64,000 nucleotides of DNA, from positions 62,001 to 126,000 of the forward strand of contig NZ_BOOF01000009.1 of NCBI RefSeq assembly GCF_016863095.1. Reading direction: 5' to 3'. Under the pieces are notes generated by a model. The model did no database searches, had not been told where the DNA came from, and saw only the letters and a program-made list of their open reading frames with translations. Below are positions 16,562-26,302 of this stretch, in pieces (within the stretch, counting starts at the first letter, position 1; every line of letters starts with the position of its first letter). Source of the stretch: Microbispora siamensis (GTDB lineage: Bacteria; Actinomycetota; Actinomycetes; Streptosporangiales; Streptosporangiaceae). Position numbers and translations under genes: made by a program.

Positions 16562-17953
16562 TCAGAACTCGAACGATTCGTGGTGGATACGGCGCTTCGG
16601 CACCCCGGCGGCCCGCAGGGCGGCGGTGACGGCGCTCGTCATCTCGGCCGGCCCGCAGACGTACGCCTCGTGGCCGGGCAGGTCGGGCACCAGCCCGGCG
16701 AGCGTCGCGGGCGTGAACGGGTCGCCGATCACGGCCCGGGGGCCGACGCAGTAGTGCAGGGTCGCGCCGCGCGCGGTGGCGATCTCCTCGAGCTCGGCGC
16801 GGAACACCAGGTCCCGTTCGCCGCGGGCACGGTAGAGGAGGGTCAGGTCGCCGGGGGCGGCCGGCACCGACTCGAACAGCGCGCGCAGCGGCGTGATGCC
16901 GACGCCGCCCGCGACGAGCAGCACCTTGCGCGCCCGGCGCCCGCTCGCGGTGAACGCGCCGTACGGCCCCTCGGCGAGCACCCGGGTGCCGGGCCGCAGG
17001 CCGGCCAGAGAGCGGCTCTGGTCGCCCAGGTCCTTCACCGTGATCCGCATCTCGCTCGCGCCGGGCGGGGCGGACAGCGAGTACGGGTTGGGGGACCACC
17101 ACAGGTCCCTGGTCAGGAACCGCCAGCGGAAGAACTGGCCCGGCTCGGCCCGCAGCCGGTCCAGGCGCCGCCCGGTGACGTACACGGAGACGACCCCCGG
17201 AGCCTCCGGCACCACCCGGGAGACCCTCAGGCGGTGCCGTACGGCCAGCCGCACGGGCGTGAGGAAGCGATACCACACGATCAGCGCCGCGACCCCCCAG
17301 TAGAGGACGTACCAGGACGTGCGGGCGACCGGGGCCACGGCGAACTCCGCGCCCGTGGCGAGCTGGTGCCCGAAGGCCAGCCACGCCGCCAGATAGGTGT
17401 AGAAGTGCAGGTGGAACCAGGTCTCGTAGCGCAGCTTCGGGCGGATCCTCCGGGCGGAGACGACACCGACGCCCACCAGGAGCAGCAGTGCGACGGTGGC
17501 CTTCAGCACGTCGGGATAGGTGAGGTTGAGCGTCACCGTCTCGCTCACCACGTCGGTGCGGTCGGTCAGCGCGTAGCCCCAGATGATCAGCAGCATGTGC
17601 GCCACCGCCAGGCCTACGACGTAGCGGCCGCCCATTGAGTGCCACCGGGCGAGCCGGTCGGATCCGACGCCGCGTTCCAGCGCCGGGACCCGGGCCATCA
17701 GCGCCAGCAGCACGGCGATCGCGTATCCGGCGAGCAGCCCGGTGACGCGCCCCGCGTTCGTCAGCCAGTCGTCGAAGCCGGCGACGCTGGGCGTGTTCGC
17801 CCACCACATGCCGATGACCGCGACCACGCCCGCGGCGATGAGCGCCAGGACGACCTCGGGGCGGGCGCGCGCGCTCCGTCGCGGCGGATGCGCGTGCCCG
17901 GTCGTCACCGCTGTCCCCGGGAAAGTGGTGGTCACGGATGTCCTCGTCGTCAT
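16562..17953 (-). CDS. Ferric-reductase-like transmembrane flavoprotein (FNR-type C-terminus)
   Basis: 463 residues from ATG at 17953. Residues ~35-230 form six membrane segments with paired His residues (RWHSMGGRYVVG, HFYTYLAAW) for heme. Then comes an FNR-type module: NPYSLS (FAD contact), LLVAGGVGITPLRALFES (NAD(P)H site) and YVCGPAEMT. It would pass electrons from cytoplasmic NAD(P)H across the membrane through heme. First gene of a tight operon with the FMN-binding protein and ApbE, so together they form an extracytoplasmic electron-transfer chain. The acceptor (iron, oxygen or a protein) is unknown. Confidence 0.9.
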   Translation of the reverse strand: MTTRTSVTTTFPGTAVTTGHAHPPRRSARARPEVVLALIAAGVVAVIGMWWANTPSVAGFDDWLTNAGRVTGLLAGYAIAVLLALMARVPALERGVGSDRLARWHSMGGRYVVGLAVAHMLLIIWGYALTDRTDVVSETVTLNLTYPDVLKATVALLLLVGVGVVSARRIRPKLRYETWFHLHFYTYLAAWLAFGHQLATGAEFAVAPVARTSWYVLYWGVAALIVWYRFLTPVRLAVRHRLRVSRVVPEAPGVVSVYVTGRRLDRLRAEPGQFFRWRFLTRDLWWSPNPYSLSAPPGASEMRITVKDLGDQSRSLAGLRPGTRVLAEGPYGAFTASGRRARKVLLVAGGVGITPLRALFESVPAAPGDLTLLYRARGERDLVFRAELEEIATARGATLHYCVGPRAVIGDPFTPATLAGLVPDLPGHEAYVCGPAEMTSAVTAALRAAGVPKRRIHHESFEF

Positions 17954-17988
17954 CACGCGACCCACCGTGCCAACCGAACCTCTTGTTT

Positions 17989-18025
17989 TCCTATGAACCG
18001 GGACGATTGCGGACCATTCATAGGA
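17989..18025. promoter_or_regulatory. Inverted repeat TCCTATGAA-N19-TTCATAGGA between divergent operons
   Basis: Nine-base arms at 17989-17997 and 18017-18025 in the 129-bp gap between the ferric-reductase operon and the response regulator gene. Its position suits a binding site for the OmpR-type regulator encoded alongside. Confidence 0.55.
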
Positions 18026-18082
18026 TTCTCTGAGGCGGCTCACAGGGTAGGCCCGGTGAGCGGGGAGGACCCTGTAACCATC

Positions 18083-18811
18083 ATGCGTAAGACTTCGAAC
18101 GACCAGCCCGGTCTGGTCCGCCCCGACGGAAACCCCGTACGCGTCCTCGTGGTCGACGACGAACCGGACCTCGTCGAGGTCCTCGCCGCGGTGCTGAAGT
18201 ACGAGGGATGGGAGGTGCGCACGGCGGGCGACGGGACGTCGGCCGTGCAGGAGGCACGGGAGTTCCAGCCCGACGCGGTGCTGCTGGACGTGATGCTGCC
18301 CGACTTCGACGGGCTGGAGGTGCTGCGCCGCCTGCGTGCCGAGGCCCCGGACGTGTGCGTGCTGTTCCTGACCGCGCGTGACGCGGTGGAGGACCGCATC
18401 GCGGGCATCACGGCGGGCGGGGACGACTACGTGACCAAACCGTTCAGCCTGGAGGAGGTGCTCGCCCGGCTGCGCGGGCTGCTGCGCCGCGCCGGCATGG
18501 CGCGCAGCGCCGAGGGCGACCGGCTGGTGGTGGGCGACCTGATGATGGACGAGGACGCCCGCGAGGTGACACGGGAGGGGGAGCTGGTCGAGCTCACGCC
18601 GACCGAGTTCGAGTTGCTGCGCTTCCTCATGCGCAACCCCCGGCGCGTGCTGAGCAAGGCGCAGATCCTCGACCGCGTCTGGTCGTACGACTTCGGCGGG
18701 CAGGCGCACGTGGTCGAGCTGTACATCAGCTACCTGCGCAAGAAGATCGACGCCGGCCGCAGGCCGCTGATCCACACGGTGCGGGGCGTGGGATACGTCC
18801 TGCGGCCGTGA
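18083..18811 (+). CDS. OmpR-family response regulator
   Basis: 242 residues. The receiver domain has the acidic pocket VVDDEPD, phospho-acceptor D69 in LLDVMLPDFDG, and K119 in DDYVTKPFS. The winged-helix DNA-binding domain ends in HTVRGVGYVLRP, typical of the family. The start at ATG 18083 is placed by homology with the family N-terminus; an upstream extension to 17639 is open but crosses the divergent promoter. It overlaps the sensor kinase gene by four bases. Confidence 0.95.
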   Translation: MRKTSNDQPGLVRPDGNPVRVLVVDDEPDLVEVLAAVLKYEGWEVRTAGDGTSAVQEAREFQPDAVLLDVMLPDFDGLEVLRRLRAEAPDVCVLFLTARDAVEDRIAGITAGGDDYVTKPFSLEEVLARLRGLLRRAGMARSAEGDRLVVGDLMMDEDAREVTREGELVELTPTEFELLRFLMRNPRRVLSKAQILDRVWSYDFGGQAHVVELYISYLRKKIDAGRRPLIHTVRGVGYVLRP

Positions 18812-20322
18812 CCGGTCCGCCGCGCCGGGCCGCGCCGCGCCGGCGCCGCCTCCTTCGCCTGGTGCCCACGACGCTGCGGGCCCGCCTGGTGGTGGGCACG
18901 CTGGTGCTGCTCGTGCTCGCCTGCGCCGCGGCCGGAGCGGCCTCGTCCCTCCTGCTCGAACGGTTCATGGTCGAACGGCTGGACCAGCAGCTGTCCGTGA
19001 CGGCCGGGCGGTTCGCGGCGAGCCTGGTCCACGAGGAGCACGAGCACGGATATCCGCGCAATCCGTACGGCGAGCGCGGGGACTCGCGCGGGCAGGCGAC
19101 CGGCACGCTGGGCGCGTTCGTCCGGGACGGTGAGGTGGGCGCCGCAGTGGTGGGCCGGGCCGACCCGGTCCTGTCGGCCGCGGACCGGAAGGCGCTGGCC
19201 GCCGTCCCGGCCGACGGGCTCGGGCATACGGTGGAACTGTCCTCGGGCGGCCTCGGCGACTACCGGGTGACGGGCGTCCGCGATCCCGACGGGGATCTGC
19301 TCGTCACCGGCCTGCCGCTGGACGACGTGCACGCCACCGTGCGGCGCCTGCAGATCGCCGAGATCGGGGTGTTCGCCGTCGTCGTGCTCGTGACCGGGAT
19401 CGCCGGGGCCGTCTGGGTGAGGCTGTCGCTGCGCCCGCTCGACCGGGTCGCGGCCACGGCCCGGCGCGTGGCCCGCCTGCCGCTCGCCGACGGTGAGGTG
19501 GCGCTGCCCGAGGGGGTGCCCGACGAGGACCCCCGCACCGAGATCGGCCAGGTGGGGGAGGCCTTCAACCGCATGCTCGGCCACGTGGGCCGGGCCCTCG
19601 CCCACCGCCACGCCAGCGAGCAGCGGATGCGCACCTTCGCCGCCGACGCCAGCCACGAACTGCGCACCCCGCTCGCCACCGTCCGCGCCCACGTCCAGCT
19701 CGCCCGGCGCGACGAGGAGGCCGTCCCCGGCGCCGTACGGCACGCCCTGGAGCGCATCGACGCCGAGTCGGCCCGCATGGGCACGCTCGTGGACGACCTG
19801 CTGCTGCTGACACGGCTCGACGCCGGCCGCCCGTTGGCGCGCGAGGAGGTCGACCTGACCCGCCTGGCCATCGACGCCACCGGCGACGCCCGCGCCTACG
19901 GGCCCGACCACCGCTGGAGGCTCGACCTGCCCGAGGAGCCGGTCACCGTGCCCGGCGACCCCGACCGGCTCCACCAGGTGGTGGCCAACCTGCTGGGCAA
20001 CGCCCGTGCGCACACCCCGCCCGGCACGACCGTGACCGTGGCCTTGCGTGTGCCCGGCCCGGACAAGGCGGAGCTGACCGTGACCGACGACGGCCCCGGC
20101 ATCCCCGGGGACCTGCAGGGCGAGATCTTCGAACGGTTCGTCCGCGCCGACAAGGCCCGCACCCGGGCCTCGGGCGGCAGCGGCCTTGGGCTCGCGATCG
20201 TCAAGGCGGTGGTGGCCGCGCACGGCGGCACCGTCGACGTCGAGAGCCGTCCCGGCCGTACGGCGTTCCGCGTGGTGCTGCCCGCCGGCCCTGTGGAGTC
20301 GGGCAAAGAGCTTCTCGATTGA
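18808..20322 (+). CDS. Sensor histidine kinase (HAMP, HisKA, HATPase)
   Basis: 504 residues. TM1 at about 27-50, an extracytoplasmic sensor region of ~135 residues, TM2 at about 188-208, a HAMP domain, the dimerisation helix with H283 in DASHELRTPLATV, and an ATPase domain with NLLGNARAHTPPG (N box), DDGPGIPG (G1) and GGSGLGLAIVKA (G2). It should phosphorylate the regulator upstream. The extracytoplasmic part is His/Glu-rich near EEHEHGYPRNPYGE, so a metal ligand is imaginable but unproven. Confidence 0.95.
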   Translation: MTGPPRRAAPRRRRLLRLVPTTLRARLVVGTLVLLVLACAAAGAASSLLLERFMVERLDQQLSVTAGRFAASLVHEEHEHGYPRNPYGERGDSRGQATGTLGAFVRDGEVGAAVVGRADPVLSAADRKALAAVPADGLGHTVELSSGGLGDYRVTGVRDPDGDLLVTGLPLDDVHATVRRLQIAEIGVFAVVVLVTGIAGAVWVRLSLRPLDRVAATARRVARLPLADGEVALPEGVPDEDPRTEIGQVGEAFNRMLGHVGRALAHRHASEQRMRTFAADASHELRTPLATVRAHVQLARRDEEAVPGAVRHALERIDAESARMGTLVDDLLLLTRLDAGRPLAREEVDLTRLAIDATGDARAYGPDHRWRLDLPEEPVTVPGDPDRLHQVVANLLGNARAHTPPGTTVTVALRVPGPDKAELTVTDDGPGIPGDLQGEIFERFVRADKARTRASGGSGLGLAIVKAVVAAHGGTVDVESRPGRTAFRVVLPAGPVESGKELLD

Positions 20323-20381
20323 TCCGGACCGTGATGATCGGTTCCGGTAGTGTCGCCCCCGTCCGATACGGGGAGGGGGAC

Positions 20382-22739
20382 ATGGCGGGGCCACGGGCGC
20401 TTCGTACCGACGATCCGCGGCAGGTGGGCCTCTACCGGCTGGTCGGCCTTCTCGGCGAGGGCGGCCAGGGGACCGTCTACCAGGGCCTGGCCCCGAGCGG
20501 TGAGCCGGTGGCGGTGAAACTGCTGCACGCGCGGTTCGCCGGCGACGACCGGGCGCGTGCCCGGTTCGCGGCCGAGCTGGACCACGCGCGCAGGGTCGCG
20601 GCGTTCTGCACGGCCCGGGTGCTGGACGCCGACGTGGCGGGGGATCGTCCCTACATCGTCAGCGAGTTCGTGGCGGGGCCGTCGCTGGCTGAGGTGATCG
20701 CCTCGGGCGGGCCGGTGCGGGGCAGCGGGCTGGAGCGGCTGGCGATCGCGACGGTGACCGCGCTGGCGGCGATCCACGAGGCCGGCGTGGTGCACAGGGA
20801 TTTCAAGCCGGGCAACGTGATCATGGGCGCGGACGGGCCGCGGGTGATCGACTTCGGGATCGCGCGGGCGCTGGACGCCACCGGCACCATGTCCAGCGCG
20901 GTCGTGGGCACTCCCGCCTACATGGCGCCCGAGCAGATCGCGGGGCAGGCGGTCGGTCCTGCCGCCGACGTCTTCGCCTGGGCCTGCACGATGGCCTACG
21001 CCGCGAACGGGGCCACCCCGTTCGGGCAGGACTCCATCCCCGCGGTCATGCACCGCATCCTGCACGCCGACCCCGACCTGGGCCCCCTCGACGGCGCACT
21101 GATCGGCCCGTTGCGCGAGATCCTCACCGCCTGCCTGGCCAAGGACCCCGGCCGCCGCCCCTCCGCCCGGCAGATCCTGCTGAGCCTCCTCGGCGCCGGC
21201 CATCCCGCCGACACCCTGCTCGAAGAAGGCGCCCGCGCCGCCGCCCGCTCCGGTCCCGGCGCAGGCTCACCGCCGTACGACGGGACGCGGCCCTCCGACG
21301 TCCCGCCGCCGCGCACGCTGCCGCCGTCCTCCCCGCCCCCGGCCGCCGCCGGCCGGGGACGCGGCGCGCCGCCGATGATCGTCGCGGCGGTGCTGGCGCT
21401 GGGCGGGTTCACGGTGCTTCTGGACGGCACCATGATGGGAACGGCCCTGCCCACGATCTGGAGGGACTTGGGGGGGTCGTACGAGGGCGCGCAATGGGTG
21501 ATCACCGCCTACCTGCCGGCCTCGACGATGATCATTCCCGTCACGGGATGGCTGGCTCAGCGGTTCGGGGCGAAGGCGGTGTGGATCACCGCGCTCGTCC
21601 TGTCGTTGGCCGGCTCGGTCCTGTGCGGTCTGGCCTGGTCGCTCGGCGCCCTCATCGCCTTCCGGGTGCTGCAGGGACTCGGCGCCGGAATGATCCTCCC
21701 GCTGAGCCGCATCCTCGCCGTGGAGGTCGCCGGCCGCGAACGGCTCGGCCGGGCCATGGCCCTGATCGCGGCGGCCGTGCAGGTGGCGCCCATCGCCGGG
21801 CCCGTCGTCGCGGTAGTGGTCGTCGACGTGCTGTCGTGGCGGTGGATCTTCCTGCTCGGCATCCCCCTGCTGCTGCTGACGAGCCTTCTGTCCGCCGTGA
21901 TCCCCTCCTCGGCACCCGACCCGGCGGCCGCCGGGCGGATCGACATGGGCGGGCTGATCTGCCTGAGCGGCGGGCTGACCGCGGTCGTCTTCGGATTGAG
22001 TCAGGTCGGCGGGCCCGCCTCGGTCGCCACGCTCCAGGTCGCACTCCCCCTGACGGCAGGGGTGGGGCTGCTCGCGGCCTACGCGGGGTGGGCGGCCAGG
22101 TCCACCAGGCCGCGGGTGGTGGACGTGCGCCTGTTCCGCGACCGCGCGTTCGCCGCCTCGGCCGCCGCGTCGCTGCTCCACCACTTCGTCTTCGCCGCGG
22201 CGTTCTTGGTGCCGCTGTACCTCCAGACCGCAGGCGGCCTGTCGGCGTTGCAGGCCGGGTGGTTCTTCGCCGCACAGGGGGTGGGCACGCTCGTCGCGGT
22301 GCTCCCGGCCGGCTGGCTCGCCGACGTCTCCCGCAACGCGCGCCTGCCGGTCCTCGCCGGCCTCGCCCTGGTCGCGGCCGGCACGCTTCCCTTCGCCCTC
22401 GCCCCGGCGCCCTCGGATCTGACGCTGATGCTGGTCGTGGCACTGTTCGTCCGGGGCGTCGGGCTCGCGTTCGTGGGCACGCCCCTGATGGCGAGTCTCT
22501 ACCAGTCGCTGCCGGATGCGCAGGTTCCGGCGGCGACGACGGCGAACGCCATGGGCCTGCAGTCCGGCGGCGCCGCGGGGACGGCGATGACGGCGGTGGT
22601 GCTGGGGTGGTTCGCCGTCTCCGGCACCTGGAGTTCGGGATACCGCCCGGCGTTCTGGGTGACGCTGGTGGTCGTCGCGCTCACCGTGGTCCCCGTCTTG
22701 TTCCTGCCCGCGCGCCGGCCCCGTCGGACGGGCTCCTGA
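20382..22739 (+). CDS. Ser/Thr protein kinase fused to an MFS (DHA2-type) transporter
   Basis: One 785-residue frame. Residues ~14-275 form a Hanks kinase: GEGGQG 25-30, K46, HRDF with D140, DFG with D157, APE 182-184. A Pro/Ser-rich linker runs to about 325. From residue 331 a major facilitator begins: LGGFTVLLDGTMMGTALPTIW in TM1, then WVITAYLPASTMIIPVTGWL, GLGAGMILPLSR and RWIFLLGIP, the pattern of 14-TM drug/proton antiporters of the EmrB/QacA group. Both halves look intact. The kinase lies on the cytoplasmic side, matching an N-in transporter. ATG 20382 is chosen for its GGGGAGGGGGA ribosome site; TTG 20319 would overlap the sensor kinase. It is third in an operon with the two-component system, which may control it. 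Confidence 0.9.
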   Translation: MAGPRALRTDDPRQVGLYRLVGLLGEGGQGTVYQGLAPSGEPVAVKLLHARFAGDDRARARFAAELDHARRVAAFCTARVLDADVAGDRPYIVSEFVAGPSLAEVIASGGPVRGSGLERLAIATVTALAAIHEAGVVHRDFKPGNVIMGADGPRVIDFGIARALDATGTMSSAVVGTPAYMAPEQIAGQAVGPAADVFAWACTMAYAANGATPFGQDSIPAVMHRILHADPDLGPLDGALIGPLREILTACLAKDPGRRPSARQILLSLLGAGHPADTLLEEGARAAARSGPGAGSPPYDGTRPSDVPPPRTLPPSSPPPAAAGRGRGAPPMIVAAVLALGGFTVLLDGTMMGTALPTIWRDLGGSYEGAQWVITAYLPASTMIIPVTGWLAQRFGAKAVWITALVLSLAGSVLCGLAWSLGALIAFRVLQGLGAGMILPLSRILAVEVAGRERLGRAMALIAAAVQVAPIAGPVVAVVVVDVLSWRWIFLLGIPLLLLTSLLSAVIPSSAPDPAAAGRIDMGGLICLSGGLTAVVFGLSQVGGPASVATLQVALPLTAGVGLLAAYAGWAARSTRPRVVDVRLFRDRAFAASAAASLLHHFVFAAAFLVPLYLQTAGGLSALQAGWFFAAQGVGTLVAVLPAGWLADVSRNARLPVLAGLALVAAGTLPFALAPAPSDLTLMLVVALFVRGVGLAFVGTPLMASLYQSLPDAQVPAATTANAMGLQSGGAAGTAMTAVVLGWFAVSGTWSSGYRPAFWVTLVVVALTVVPVLFLPARRPRRTGS

Positions 22740-22873
22740 CCTCGACCGCAATCCAAAGGGTGCTGTCGAGGGGGTGCTGTGAAACAAATGTTGCATATGA
22801 GGAATACTTAGTCGTTGGGGGGGCAGGGGGGTCTTTCTGAGCGGAGGTCCCTCCGCGACAAGAGAGGTGTGCA

Positions 22874-23137
22874 ATGACCGCGACCGCTACCGAGCGCCGC
22901 ACTGCTGACGGGCTTACCCACCCATGGCCGGATGACCGCTACGAGGTCAGGTGCGACAGGGAGAGCCCGTTCACCGGTAGCCGTGACCGTTACCACTACG
23001 CCAAGAACGCCGTGGAGTCGGCGAAGGCACTGGAGAGAGCGGGACTCGCCCGCCGCGTTGTGGTCGTCAGGCTGGCGGACGAGACCGTCATCTACGACCG
23101 TGTCGGCGACGTGAACCTGCCTCCCGAGGCGTGGTGA
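22874..23137 (+). CDS. Small hypothetical protein, 87 residues
   Basis: A short acidic/basic mixed protein with a well placed GAGAGG ribosome site and natural codon use. It contains YEVRCDRESPFTGSRDRYHY, an Ala/Glu-rich helix, and a beta segment RRVVVVRLADETVIYDRVG. No known family is recognised and no membrane or signal segment is seen. A strong bidirectional terminator follows. It sits alone between the kinase-MFS gene and the cellulose locus. Confidence 0.7.
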   Translation: MTATATERRTADGLTHPWPDDRYEVRCDRESPFTGSRDRYHYAKNAVESAKALERAGLARRVVVVRLADETVIYDRVGDVNLPPEAW

Positions 23138-23193
23138 TCCGGTAAGTCACGACGTGACATGTCCGGTCGCGTCCAGTTCGTATAACGCAAGAC

Positions 23194-23228
23194 GACGATC
23201 CCCCGGGAGTGTGTCCCGGGGGATCGTC
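23194..23228. terminator. Bidirectional terminator, 15-bp perfect stem
   Basis: Arms 23194-23208 and 23214-23228 around the loop GTGTG, between two convergent genes. Confidence 0.85.
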
Positions 23229-23262
23229 TTGTAGGCGTGGCTGGTTGCCGCCGCGCGGGGCG

Positions 23263-23664
23263 TCAGACGGGCGTGCAGGTGATGCTGGGAGCTCTGTCGC
23301 CGCCCCCGCTGGTCATGAGGCCGAAGGCGGTCGAGCCGCCCATCGGAATGTCGCCGTTGTAGCTCTCGTTGCCGAACGCGTAGATGCCCGGCAGGCCGAT
23401 CACAGGAAGCGACACGGCTCCCCCTACCTGGGTGACGACGGTGCCGTCGGTGTATCGCAACGACACGCGCCAGCCCTTGATCGCCGACGACCCGCTGTTG
23501 TGCACGGTCACCTGTGCGATCGCGCCGTGGCTCTGCGAACCGCCCCACACGGTGGTGATCGTGTAGGTCGCCGTGCAGCCGATCGAGTCCGCGGACGCCG
23601 GAGCGGCCGTGAGCCCCGCGGCCGCCAGGGCCAGGGCCGCCGTGGCGATCGTCTTCCTGATCAT
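23263..23664 (-). CDS. Lone secreted CBM2-like cellulose-binding protein
   Basis: 133 residues from ATG 23664 (GTG 23673 also open, but AAAGG fits the ATG better). A signal peptide ends at PASAD. The mature part is a single CBM2-like domain: Cys at both ends (IGCTATYTITTVWGG and ITCTPV), VTVHNSGSSAIKGWRVSLRY and NESYNGDIPMGGSTAFGLM, which are the core CBM2 beta strands. No catalytic domain is attached. It may bind cellulose or chitin to loosen fibres or anchor cells. The Trp of the CBM2 pattern WNxxxSG is missing, so binding may be changed. It is preceded by the GH9 terminator. Confidence 0.8.
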   Translation of the reverse strand: MIRKTIATAALALAAAGLTAAPASADSIGCTATYTITTVWGGSQSHGAIAQVTVHNSGSSAIKGWRVSLRYTDGTVVTQVGGAVSLPVIGLPGIYAFGNESYNGDIPMGGSTAFGLMTSGGGDRAPSITCTPV

Positions 23665-23696
23665 CGATCTCACCCTTTCTCGGCGCTGACGTGGAT

Positions 23697-23738
23697 GCCC
23701 GCCTTCCCCGGAGAGGGGTCCGTCCGGGGAAGGCGGGC
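23697..23738 (-). terminator. Terminator after the GH9 endoglucanase gene
   Basis: Perfect 16-bp stem: 23697-23712 with 23723-23738, loop of ten bases. It separates the GH9 gene from the lone CBM2 gene. Confidence 0.8.
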
Positions 23739-23764
23739 GACTCGGGCGAGCCCGGGAGCGCGGG

Positions 23765-26286
<2,522 letters not shown>

Positions 26287-26302
26287 GGCTTACGGGGCGT
26301 GC

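Noticed and set aside
17639..18082. 148-codon N-terminal extension of the response regulator
   Set aside because: It crosses the divergent promoter and start of the ferric-reductase gene and has Arg/Pro-rich shadow composition; the family N-terminus begins at 18083.
20319..20381. Start of the kinase-MFS gene at TTG 20319
   Set aside because: Overlaps the sensor kinase stop and lacks a ribosome site; ATG 20382 has GGGGAGGGGGA right upstream.
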